64,000 nucleotides of DNA from assembly GCA_937129385.1 (NCBI GenBank), contig CAKZNC010000102.1, positions 1-64,000 on the forward strand. The letters run 5' to 3'. Shown here piece by piece: positions 29,373 through 38,509 of the stretch. The notes beneath the pieces are model-generated. The model searched no databases. It was not told the DNA's origin and saw nothing but the letters and a program-made list of their open reading frames with translations. Positions within the stretch are counted from its first letter, which is position 1. The number at the start of each line of letters is the position of its first letter. The stretch comes from an uncultured Bacteroidota bacterium (GTDB lineage: Bacteria; Bacteroidota; Bacteroidia; Bacteroidales; GCA-2748055). A program made the translations under genes and the position numbers.

Positions 29373-29399
29373 AATATTCGTTTTAGTCTGGGATTCAAT

Positions 29400-30197
29400 T
29401 TAAACCAGGTCCTTCATCAGGTCTTTTACGATTTTACCATCAACCTTCATGTCGCCCAAAGGGTAAGATGGAAACATATGCTCCTCCATCCATACATTGG
29501 ATTCATTGGGACTCATTTTCCAACCCGAATTACAGTTGGATACGATCTCAATAAAGGACATGCCCTTTTTCTCCCTCTGAACTTCGAACGCCTTGCGGAT
29601 GGCCTTTTTGGTCTTCCTGACATTCCCTGGCTTATGGACTGCCTGGCGGGTTACAAAATTTGTTCCCGGAAGCTGCGCAACAAGTTCGGTGATCTTCAAT
29701 GGATGTCCCATCGACTGCAAATCACGACCATAGGGCGAGGTTGATGATTTCATCCCTTCCAGCGTAGTGGGAGCCATCTGGCCACCTGTCATACCATAGA
29801 TCCCGTTGTTGATAAAGATGATAGTAATGTCCTCACCCCTGTTACAGGCATGGATAGTTTCTGCTGTGCCAATGGCAGCAAGGTCGCCATCTCCCTGGTA
29901 AGTAAAAACAAATTTATCTGGCCATAGCCTTTTGATCCCGGTAGCAACTGCTGGTGCCCTGCCATGTGCTGCCTGGGACATGTCAATGTCCATAAAGTCA
30001 TATGCCAGAACAGAACAACCTACCGGCGCTATTCCGATGGTTTGCTCCTGTATTTCCATCTCTTCCACAACCTCCATGACCAGGTGATGCACGGTTCCGT
30101 GACCACAACCCGGACAATACGAGAGTGTTGCATCGGTCATAAGAGAGGTGCGTTGATGCACCAGGTTTTCCGGTTTGATTATCTCTTTGATATCCAT
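29400..30197 (-). CDS. korB: 2-oxoacid:ferredoxin oxidoreductase, beta (TPP) subunit
   Basis: YCPGCGHGTVHHLVMEV, TYQGDGDLAAIGTAE...NNGIYGMTGGQMAPTT. Confidence 0.9.
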   Translation of the reverse strand: MDIKEIIKPENLVHQRTSLMTDATLSYCPGCGHGTVHHLVMEVVEEMEIQEQTIGIAPVGCSVLAYDFMDIDMSQAAHGRAPAVATGIKRLWPDKFVFTYQGDGDLAAIGTAETIHACNRGEDITIIFINNGIYGMTGGQMAPTTLEGMKSSTSPYGRDLQSMGHPLKITELVAQLPGTNFVTRQAVHKPGNVRKTKKAIRKAFEVQREKKGMSFIEIVSNCNSGWKMSPNESNVWMEEHMFPSYPLGDMKVDGKIVKDLMKDLV

Positions 30198-31267
30198 TAG
30201 TATCCTCCCATTAATTTTTCATCAATTGCTTTTAAGACATCATCGGGTGAAAAGATCTTGCCACCCGGAGTCCCATAGTGATAGACCGGAACCCTGCCGT
30301 TAACTGCCAGCATGACATCTTCCACCATCTGACCCGTATTAAGTTCTACGGAAAGGATGCCCTTTACCTGCCTGGCCAACTTTGAGATGATTGCATCAGG
30401 AAATGGAAAAAGGGTAATGGGTCGCAGGAGTCCCAGCTTCTTGCCCCGGCTTCTTGCCTCATCTACTGCTTTCTGACAAATCCGTGAGCTTGATCCATAG
30501 GCCACAAGCAAAAACTCAGCATCTTCACAATCAAATGTTTCATACATCACATCGTCCGACATGCTGTCGTACTTTTCCTTCAGTCTCATATTATGCTGGT
30601 ACTGTTTATCTGGATCCAGGTTCAGAGAGGTGATGATATTCCGTTCCCGGTCTTTCGTCTTTCCTGTGATCACCCAGCTCTGGTCAAATTCCTTCACCCG
30701 CTCCTTCTGATCGGGCAATTCTACCTTCTCCATCATCTGGCCGATCAAACCATCAGAAAGGATCATCACCGGATTCCTGTATTTAAATGCCAGCTCCATT
30801 CCTTTGTCCACAAAATCTGCCATTTCCTGCACCGAAGCGGGTGCCAGCACTACCAACCTGTAATCGCCATGTCCGCCACCTTTGGTGGCCTGGAAATAAT
30901 CGGCCTGGGAAGGCTGTATTGTTCCGAGCCCAGGTCCACCTCTTACAACATTCAGTATAAGGCATGGCAGTTCGGCTCCGGCAATGTAGCTGATCCCTTC
31001 CATTTTCAGACTGATACCCGGACTGGAGGAGGAGGTCATCACCTTTTTCCCCGTTCCTGCAGCTCCATATACCATATTGATTGCAGCAATCTCACTTTCT
31101 GCCTGGAGTACGACCATTCCGGTACGTTCCTCGGGTTTTTGCAGCATCAGGTATTCCAGCACTTCAGACTGGGGTGTGATCGGATATCCGAAATATGCAT
31201 CCACACCTGCTCGAATAGCAGCCTCCGCAACCGCTTCATTGCCTTTCATTAATCGAAGTTCTCCCAT
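30197..31267 (-). CDS. korA: 2-oxoacid:ferredoxin oxidoreductase, alpha subunit (VorB/KorA type)
   Basis: KGNEAVAEAAIRAGVDAYFGYPITPQSEVLEYL; GPGLGTIQPSQADYFQATKGGGHGDYR. Confidence 0.9.
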   Translation of the reverse strand: MGELRLMKGNEAVAEAAIRAGVDAYFGYPITPQSEVLEYLMLQKPEERTGMVVLQAESEIAAINMVYGAAGTGKKVMTSSSSPGISLKMEGISYIAGAELPCLILNVVRGGPGLGTIQPSQADYFQATKGGGHGDYRLVVLAPASVQEMADFVDKGMELAFKYRNPVMILSDGLIGQMMEKVELPDQKERVKEFDQSWVITGKTKDRERNIITSLNLDPDKQYQHNMRLKEKYDSMSDDVMYETFDCEDAEFLLVAYGSSSRICQKAVDEARSRGKKLGLLRPITLFPFPDAIISKLARQVKGILSVELNTGQMVEDVMLAVNGRVPVYHYGTPGGKIFSPDDVLKAIDEKLMGGY

Positions 31268-31280
31268 ATCTGTGTGTTTT

Positions 31281-31505
31281 TTAAGCTTTTACCCTGTATA
31301 CAGTTATCACACCATCCGGACAAACAATTGAACAATTCGCACACCCCGTGCAAGTCTCCGGTTTTTCCATGTAAGCATAATGATATCCCTTCCCATTCAC
31401 CTCGCTGGCCATTGCAATGGTATCGGCCGGACAGTTCACCATGCAGACTTCGCAACCTTTGCAGCGTTCATTGTCAACAACGATTGCTCCTCTCATTTTT
31501 CCCAT
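31281..31505 (-). CDS. 4Fe-4S dicluster ferredoxin subunit
   Basis: CKGCEVCMVNCP and CTGCANCSIVCP. Confidence 0.9.
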   Translation of the reverse strand: MGKMRGAIVVDNERCKGCEVCMVNCPADTIAMASEVNGKGYHYAYMEKPETCTGCANCSIVCPDGVITVYRVKA

Positions 31506-31693
31506 AATTCAGGTATATTAAATTTTTCAGTCTCAATATATAATGTCCCGTTCCCTTGTTCTTAAGCTCAATATTCAGTACCTCTCAAAACCACATCGAC
31601 AAAGTATGGAGTTCCCGGCGATATTAAAAAAAAGTTATCCCCGTATGAATTCTTTTGTCCCAAATCCCCCCTATTTAGAAGGATTATTTATAG

Positions 31694-33010
31694 TCATGCA
31701 GGATGATCTTCAGAAAAACACTTTAACCTGTATTCCAGGTCATCAAACTGTTCTCTCCTCACTTGTGACACGCATGCGCGAACCCCTTCAGGATAGGCGC
31801 TGCCCGTAATGTTCAGTGCAATCGCACTGATCCCGTAATACAGCATCTCCTCCACCAACTGTGTACCGTCAAATCCAGGGTAGGCAAGTGTAAAATAAAA
31901 TCCGTCTGCAATCGGTTCATCAATGTCCGTTTCATAGACAATCCGAAATCCGTACCTGGTGAAAAGCTCCTTCATGATCCTGGCTTTTTTGCCATATTCA
32001 CTGACCACCTCGATAAAATTATATTCACCGTCATTGGCAGCCTTTAACATCGCCGCAAGCGCATACTGCGGCGTGTGGGCGGCTCCGGCAGATAAGGCAT
32101 ATAAAGCCCCGTAGATCATTGCATGGCTGAACTTATCTGAATTGTAATATCTTTTCAAATCCGGAAATCTCCTGTTGTACAGTTCTGACGAAACAACCAT
32201 CATTCCGATCCTTTGCCCTGCATAACTGAATGCCTTTGAACTTGAGATCAGCATCAGCCAGTTGTCGGTATACCTCGCAGCTGTCGCCTGGTAAGGTGGC
32301 TTCCCTGGGGTTGACATATCTTTTCTGAAATCCATCCCGAAATAGGCGAGGTCTTCGATGACCGTTACATCATATTTCCTGGATATCTTGCCAATGATCT
32401 CCAGTTCCTGCTCTGTGAGACAAATCCATGAAGGGTTGTTCGGATTTGAATACAATAGCGAGGAGTATCTGCCCATGTTGATCTCCTCCTCAAGTTTTGC
32501 TTCAAGCTTGTCACCCCTGTAATCGTAAAGGTCAAATGAACCAAATGAATGTCCCAGCACCAGGCATTGCTGTTTCTGAACCGGGAATCCAGGATCAAGG
32601 AATAGTGTTCCTGTCCTGTAATGATCCGAACGGTTGACCACCATGAAAGAGGCCATGCCTCCCATCATCGATCCCACGGTAGGGATGCAACATTCTGGCG
32701 GTACATCAATATCCATGAACAGTTTCACGAACCTTGAGACCTCATTTTTCAATGTAGGAATCCCTTCAATATTCGGATATCTGGAGGCCACACCAGATTT
32801 GAGGGCTTTTATCTCGGCTTCTACACCCACTTCAGCAGGCTCAAGTCCGGGAACTCCCATCTCCATCCTGATGAATTCATTTCCGGTCTCCTCCTGTATA
32901 TCATTGACTATTTTTACAATCTCTCGGATCGTTCCGCGACCGACCGGGTGAATGCCAAAATCATTGATGACTTTGCTGACAATATCAGAATTAATTGGGG
33001 TCTTCCTCAT
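31694..33010 (-). CDS. class I/II PLP-dependent aminotransferase
   Basis: YSNPNNPSWICLTEQEL, SSSKAFSYAGQRIG. Confidence 0.88.
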   Translation of the reverse strand: MRKTPINSDIVSKVINDFGIHPVGRGTIREIVKIVNDIQEETGNEFIRMEMGVPGLEPAEVGVEAEIKALKSGVASRYPNIEGIPTLKNEVSRFVKLFMDIDVPPECCIPTVGSMMGGMASFMVVNRSDHYRTGTLFLDPGFPVQKQQCLVLGHSFGSFDLYDYRGDKLEAKLEEEINMGRYSSLLYSNPNNPSWICLTEQELEIIGKISRKYDVTVIEDLAYFGMDFRKDMSTPGKPPYQATAARYTDNWLMLISSSKAFSYAGQRIGMMVVSSELYNRRFPDLKRYYNSDKFSHAMIYGALYALSAGAAHTPQYALAAMLKAANDGEYNFIEVVSEYGKKARIMKELFTRYGFRIVYETDIDEPIADGFYFTLAYPGFDGTQLVEEMLYYGISAIALNITGSAYPEGVRACVSQVRREQFDDLEYRLKCFSEDHPA

Positions 33011-33126
33011 TCCTTCTTTTTTGCACCGTGAAAATAAAAATTGATAACAAAACCAGGGGTGCCGTTTAACATATTACCTATGTGTTCTTGAACTTATCAT
33101 CCCTCAGAATAATCAATATCACCTGT

Positions 33127-35190
33127 TTATGAGTCCAGGCCGACTCTGACCCTTGCATCAACAACTGTCAAACCATCCTTTCCTGCGATCAGGGGATTCA
33201 TATCCAGTTCTCTGATCTCAGGTGTATACCTGAGAACTGTGGAGAGCCTGACAATGATTTCAGCAAACTTTTCTGTATCTACACCTTGCTGCCCCCTGGT
33301 TCCTTTAAGTAATTCGTATGACCGCAACTTTTCAATCATGCTATTTGCTTCCGGAAAGGTCAATGGAGCGAGGCCGGAACTGATATCCTTCAGGGTCTCA
33401 ACGAAGATTCCACCCAGACCACACATGACCACATGTCCGTATTTCTCCTCATACACAGCCCCGATAAACAATTCAGTTCCACTAAGCATCGGTTGTAGAA
33501 GCACACCCTCAAATCCTTCAATATGTCTCATCTCATCAAAGGCTCTCTCCACCTCGACCAGGCTTTCCAGCCCAAGCACCACCCCACCTACATCAGTCTT
33601 GTGAAGCGGTCCGACCACCTTCATCACGAGGGGATACCCCAGATCGTCTGCTATCTTTTCGAGTGCATCCGGATCATTTACAACAGCTTCTTTGACAGCA
33701 GGGATTCCCGCATGTAGAAACAGCTCCTTCACATCTGCGGGAGTCATGTATCCATCACCAGACCGGTCAATCAATGTCCGAATGGATTTAATGTCAATTC
33801 CGTCCATGAAAATGCTCTCCCCGGCCGGCTTCGGAGTCTGGCTGATATTTACCAGTGCCCTGCCAAGAATGACTTCATCGGAAAAATTCAGGTGGCCATA
33901 GGACAAAAATTGCTCAATTTCAGAAGCCGCCGTTGTTACAGAAGGTAACACGGGATAAACAGGTTTCCTGCTCTTGCACATATGCTTATGAACCTCCTCA
34001 TATACATCATATACAGGTGCCAGGCCGGGAGTTCCAAAAATCAGGATCACCCCGTCAATCTTTTCAAACCTGTTTTCACAGTATTCCAGGCTGAGCCGGA
34101 CATGTTCAGCTGTACCGGTGGCAAGAATATCGATGGGGTTTGCCACGGATGAACCCGGGAAGAGATTTTCAAGCAGATCGTCAGCATCTTCCCCCGAAAG
34201 TTTTGGGACATCCAGCTGGCCCTCGGCCAGCGCATCGGTGAGCATTACCGCTGGTCCGCCTGCATGGGTGATGATAGCATAATTTTTTTCCGGCAACTCC
34301 GGGTAGAGAAGGATGCCGGCCACCGTTGCCAGCTCTTCCCTTCCAAAGCACCTGATGATTCCTGCCTTCCTGAACAGAGCATCCACAGCCTGGTCGGAAC
34401 TTGCCATGGCGCCAGTATGCGATGAAGCAGCCCGTGATCCTGCTTCTGAAGTCCCCGCTTTAATGGCTGCAATCCTGCAACCCTTCCTGATCAGGCTGGA
34501 GGCATGTTTCAGCAACTTATCGGGATTCCCAATGGATTCAAAATAGAGGATCTTTACCCTGGAGCTGATGCCATCCTCATAGGTATTGTCCATATATTCA
34601 AGGACATCCTCTACGCCGTTCTGTGCTGAATTACCAACTGAAAAAACACTGTTGAATTTCAATCCCTTCTGCAATCCCGCTTCCATGATAAACACCGCAG
34701 TGGCACCACTTCCTGAAATAAAATCACATCCTGCCCTGTCCAGCTTTGGTATAGGAAGGGTGAATACCCCCTGGTATCCCGGGGTCATCACACCAATACA
34801 ATTAGGTCCGATCAGGGAGGCTTCATAGCTGTTACATATCTCCGTAATCCTTCTTTCGATATCTGCCCCCTCCTGGTCTTCCTCACTGAAACCTGCAGAA
34901 ATGATCACAAAAGCCCTGGTAGATTTCTTTGATGCCAGGTAATCAACTGTCTCAACACAGAACTTCGCTGGAATCGCCAGGATTGCCATTTCTGAATCGG
35001 GTAATTCAGATAACTCCCTGAAGCAACTGTCATCCTGGATCTTGTCCTCCTTAGGATTCATTGGATAAAGTTTACCCGTGAATGTCCCGGATTTGAGGTT
35101 ATGGTAGATCTTGCCCCCTGGTTTGGAAATGTTATTGGAAGCACCAACAATCGCAATGCTCTTCGGATCAATAAGTTGACGTGTAATCAT
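33127..35190 (-). CDS. ADP-forming acetate/acyl-CoA synthetase (fused alpha-beta, NDP-forming)
   Basis: SIAIVGASNNISKPGGKIYHNL, SGSGATAVFIMEAGLQKG, C-terminal ATP-grasp YPLVMKVVGPLHKTDVGGVVLGL. Confidence 0.92.
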   Translation of the reverse strand: MITRQLIDPKSIAIVGASNNISKPGGKIYHNLKSGTFTGKLYPMNPKEDKIQDDSCFRELSELPDSEMAILAIPAKFCVETVDYLASKKSTRAFVIISAGFSEEDQEGADIERRITEICNSYEASLIGPNCIGVMTPGYQGVFTLPIPKLDRAGCDFISGSGATAVFIMEAGLQKGLKFNSVFSVGNSAQNGVEDVLEYMDNTYEDGISSRVKILYFESIGNPDKLLKHASSLIRKGCRIAAIKAGTSEAGSRAASSHTGAMASSDQAVDALFRKAGIIRCFGREELATVAGILLYPELPEKNYAIITHAGGPAVMLTDALAEGQLDVPKLSGEDADDLLENLFPGSSVANPIDILATGTAEHVRLSLEYCENRFEKIDGVILIFGTPGLAPVYDVYEEVHKHMCKSRKPVYPVLPSVTTAASEIEQFLSYGHLNFSDEVILGRALVNISQTPKPAGESIFMDGIDIKSIRTLIDRSGDGYMTPADVKELFLHAGIPAVKEAVVNDPDALEKIADDLGYPLVMKVVGPLHKTDVGGVVLGLESLVEVERAFDEMRHIEGFEGVLLQPMLSGTELFIGAVYEEKYGHVVMCGLGGIFVETLKDISSGLAPLTFPEANSMIEKLRSYELLKGTRGQQGVDTEKFAEIIVRLSTVLRYTPEIRELDMNPLIAGKDGLTVVDARVRVGLDS

Positions 35191-35522
35191 CTGGTGTGTT
35201 TTAGGCCTTCCAAAGATAAAAAAGGCACGCGTTACATCTGAATGTATCCCCGTGTCTTAAAACATAACTCTTTCCAAATTTTCCACCTTACAGGGCAAAT
35301 CTGCACCTAAACAGAAATAGAAAGATCAGTTTTTCGAAAAAAAAACAGAAAAGGAATGTGAAACAGGTCTGGAAGTGTATTGAAAATAGTGACCAGCTGA
35401 AACAGATATAATTATTATTAATTTGAGCCGACACCAGTCTTATGGGTGGTCATTATATCGCATTATATTGATCATGAGTGGATTGGAATGAGTGGAGATG
35501 ATTTGAAATCGGGCAAAAAAAT

Positions 35523-35575
35523 AAGGCAGACTGCTACTCTCCCTAAAACCCTCAAAAAGATTCGCAGTCTGCCTT
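35523..35575 (-). terminator. intrinsic terminator for the minus-strand operon (12-bp perfect stem, T-rich tail)
   Basis: Minus strand: AAGGCAGACTGC - 29 nt - GCAGTCTGCCTT followed by ATTTTTTT. Confidence 0.65.
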
Positions 35576-35674
35576 GCACCCCAACAATTACTTTCACAAA
35601 TTAAACCCCCAAACGTTAAAATTGTTGTTAACGGAAGTCATTTTAACAAAAAAATGAGGTTCTTTTAACATTTG

Positions 35675-35917
35675 TCAGTTTGCAAGGACAGATCTTACCC
35701 TGATTCCATCAAGTCTGCCGAGTTTTCCGGTCAATGATCCAATTTCATCTGTTGTTCCTTCGAGTACCAGCGAGACGATATTGACCTGTTTTTCGCGAAG
35801 CGGTATGCCCTGCCTCCCGAGGATCAGGTCGGAATGGGAGGAAATGATCCTGTTCAACCGTTCGACCTGGCCAGAGGATTCGATAAGAATGATCACTGTT
35901 CCTATTCTTTTTTCCAT
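35675..35917 (-). CDS. TM1266-type iron-only hydrogenase system regulator (ACT-like)
   Basis: MEKRIGTVIILIESSGQVERLNRIISSHSDLILGRQGIPLREKQVNIVSLVLEGTTDEIGSLTGKLGRLDGIRVRSVLAN; size and sequence fit the TM1266 family. Confidence 0.8.
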   Translation of the reverse strand: MEKRIGTVIILIESSGQVERLNRIISSHSDLILGRQGIPLREKQVNIVSLVLEGTTDEIGSLTGKLGRLDGIRVRSVLAN

Positions 35918-35935
35918 AGATATTGAAAACAAAAG

Positions 35936-37564
35936 TCAAATTCCAATCACCTTGTCCTTTGGATACTTGATTGAATACTTAAACGGGAGGGTTACTGTTT
36001 CACCTGGGTCAATGTTCAGCCGCCAGGTGACTTTCCCGGTTTGTTCATCCAGCTCACCCTCTCCTATCTCCTCCATATCAACGGTGATTTGACTATCTGA
36101 TGATAGTGGAATCTGATCTTCGACAACCAGCTCGGCGATACTGGATTTCGTGTTTCTCACTACGATCTCAAAGCCAAATGTTTTTCTTACGCTGTTCCCG
36201 ATGGTCCTGGCACGCGTAAAATCTTTCACCACCTTCCGGTCAACGATGATCCCTTTGTCCTCTCCAAGTGACAGACGGAGGGAATCCAATGTCATGTTGG
36301 TCGTCAAATAGGTCTCCCCAATAAACATCTTCTCATAATAGATATTAGCAGTTCCATCTACAAGTTCATAGCCCTCCCAATCTGTCATTGTGGCCATCAG
36401 ATAGGCTGCTTTCTCCTTTTTCGGAACTGACTGGAAATGATAGGAAGCATCAAGCTCCTCGCTACCCAGTGAGAAAGCATTGTCTTTTCCATCACTCCGG
36501 ATGGTTGCTTTCGTTTGAACTTCAAATTCAAGAATGGAGTTATTTCTACCTGTTTCTACCGCCACAAATCCATCATAACCAACTTCGACGACCTCACTCA
36601 ATGCCATTGTTTCAGAAGCTGCAGCCTCAGATTTGTCAACTACAGATTTTGACCTGGATCGTGTCATGCCGCTTGGTTTGATCTCCCGATTCTGCGGATA
36701 GACAAATTGAACGAACCAGGGCTGAAGTTCCGGGACCGTTTGTTGCTCCATGGGATTCCCCGTGGAAAATCTTAATTTCACATCTTCCCAGTCCTGACCA
36801 GTTTGCTGACTTACAGAGGCTTTCCTTATCACGTTCACCGGACCCCCGACCTCATCAATTCGAATATCATAATTGGCCGCCCAGCCAGCCTGCGGAACTA
36901 TATAGTCCAGAAAAATCCTGCAACTTCCCGCCTTTTCCATCTCAACTGTTACCTCTACCTTGCTTGTGGGCTGATTTCTTTGATAGTTCAATTCATTCAG
37001 CTGCGCCTGTATTTTATTGTTCTGCTCCTGCACATTTTTAATCTCCCTTCTCTTCAATAGAATTTGTTTCTCTATTTCCAGCAGCCTCGATCGATAAAAC
37101 ACTGCTCCCTCCCTAATCTGTGAAACCGCAACCCCGTTATCTGAACCTCCCAACTTCATGTTGGCAGCCAAGAGTGCTTTCTCCTGCTCATATACCTGAA
37201 TCTCAACATTCAGATCTTCTGTCTTTCTTCTGTTTTTATCCAGTTCTTCCTGGAGCTGGGTGATCTTCACAGAACTCTCCTGCTGGTTGATGTAATCGGT
37301 ACTTTTGACCACATTCAGAATCTTCGCTGTGCCTGTTATTCCAACGCGCAGACTGTTTACCTGCAGGGATCTCTCAAGTCCCTCAAGCGTAAGCAGATGC
37401 TGTCCCGTTGTGAGTGTAACATCTTCTGATGCCCTCGTTACCTGGGCTCCCTGGTAAAAAACGGTAACTTCCCGGATTACAGATGATAGGACTTTGTCTT
37501 GTGCAGGCAATATTGTATGTGCTGCAATCACAAGCACACATACCGGCAGGATTCTCTTTTTCAT
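35936..37564 (-). CDS. MuiA-like protein (DUF4139/DUF4140), secreted
   Basis: Signal peptide; VTVFYQGAQVTRASEDVTLTTGQHLLTLEGL..., coiled coil, LDYIVPQAGWAANYDIRI. Confidence 0.85.
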   Translation of the reverse strand: MKKRILPVCVLVIAAHTILPAQDKVLSSVIREVTVFYQGAQVTRASEDVTLTTGQHLLTLEGLERSLQVNSLRVGITGTAKILNVVKSTDYINQQESSVKITQLQEELDKNRRKTEDLNVEIQVYEQEKALLAANMKLGGSDNGVAVSQIREGAVFYRSRLLEIEKQILLKRREIKNVQEQNNKIQAQLNELNYQRNQPTSKVEVTVEMEKAGSCRIFLDYIVPQAGWAANYDIRIDEVGGPVNVIRKASVSQQTGQDWEDVKLRFSTGNPMEQQTVPELQPWFVQFVYPQNREIKPSGMTRSRSKSVVDKSEAAASETMALSEVVEVGYDGFVAVETGRNNSILEFEVQTKATIRSDGKDNAFSLGSEELDASYHFQSVPKKEKAAYLMATMTDWEGYELVDGTANIYYEKMFIGETYLTTNMTLDSLRLSLGEDKGIIVDRKVVKDFTRARTIGNSVRKTFGFEIVVRNTKSSIAELVVEDQIPLSSDSQITVDMEEIGEGELDEQTGKVTWRLNIDPGETVTLPFKYSIKYPKDKVIGI

Positions 37565-37673
37565 TGTATTGAGATTTCATTAGGAATGGAAGATACAAAA
37601 AAAGGACCAATACCCCTCACATAGCACTGAACAGTACATAGATGTATTGATCATCTCTTTTCAATCAAGAGCA

Positions 37674-38309
37674 TCAGGCAGTATTAACAGCCTTATTGGT
37701 TTTGACAAAATAGGCAACTTTCTCGAGTGAAGTGATCATATCATACTCATCGATATATACCTCAGGGGAGACATTCAACGGTACAGTTGTAAAGTTCAAC
37801 AACCCCCTCACCCCTGCAAGGTAAAGGTTTTCAGCAATTTCCCTCGCCTGGTCGGCTGGAACAGTAATGACAGCAATGGAGATGTTTTTCTGACTGATGA
37901 TCTCCTGCATCTGGTTGATAGCATAACACTTTACTCCAGAGATCACCCTGTCAACCTTGTTTGGATCCACATCAAAGGCAGCCACAATGTTCAGTTTGGA
38001 ACGCTTGCCCATAAAGTAGGCAGTGATTGCCCTGCCCAGATTACCGATCCCAACAACCGCAACATTTAAGCCGGTCTCACTGTCCAGGATGTTCCCGATT
38101 ACATCGATCAGCTCCTTGACATCGTAGCCTTTCCGCTGCATGCTGCTGTAACCGATAAACATGATGTCACGACGAACCTGCACAGCAGTATTATGGTGCA
38201 TCTGGGCCAACTCATGAGAATAAATATGTGTCTTGCCTTCTGCAAGACAGTTCAGCAAGGATCGCCTGTATTCACTGATACGCTCTACTGTTCTTTCGGG
38301 TAATTTCAT
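37674..38309 (-). CDS. rex: redox-sensing transcriptional repressor Rex
   Basis: LPERTVERISEYRRSL...HNTAVQVRRDIMFIGY HTH; VAVVGIGNLGRAITAY Rossmann motif. Start adjusted to the internal ATG. Confidence 0.92.
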   Translation of the reverse strand: MKLPERTVERISEYRRSLLNCLAEGKTHIYSHELAQMHHNTAVQVRRDIMFIGYSSMQRKGYDVKELIDVIGNILDSETGLNVAVVGIGNLGRAITAYFMGKRSKLNIVAAFDVDPNKVDRVISGVKCYAINQMQEIISQKNISIAVITVPADQAREIAENLYLAGVRGLLNFTTVPLNVSPEVYIDEYDMITSLEKVAYFVKTNKAVNTA

Positions 38310-38424
38310 ATATCCTGTTTTATTAATACCTGCTTCAGGCAATGCCTGTCATTGATTCAAATTCAGATATCAAAATATGTGCATAAGTTGATATGCAAAA
38401 ATGCAAATTCTGCGTAAATAAATA

Positions 38425-38442
38425 GTGTTATTTTTTGAACAA
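38425..38442. promoter_or_regulatory. weak Rex-like site GTGTTATTTTTTGAACAA upstream of rex
   Basis: 11/14 defined positions of TTGTTAANNNNTTAACAA. Confidence 0.35.
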
Positions 38443-38509
38443 TATACAAAAAAGTGCAATTCAATTTTAAATTCTGAACAGACATGCAGATCCTCTGAAC
38501 GGAAATTGA

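Noticed and set aside
30593-31252. 219-aa plus-strand ORF inside korA
   Set aside because: Shadow of the KorA frame; low-complexity codon-mirror composition.
38336-38348. CAGGCA-A-TGCCTG palindrome in the rex leader
   Set aside because: Short and with no supporting context or known regulator match; likely chance.
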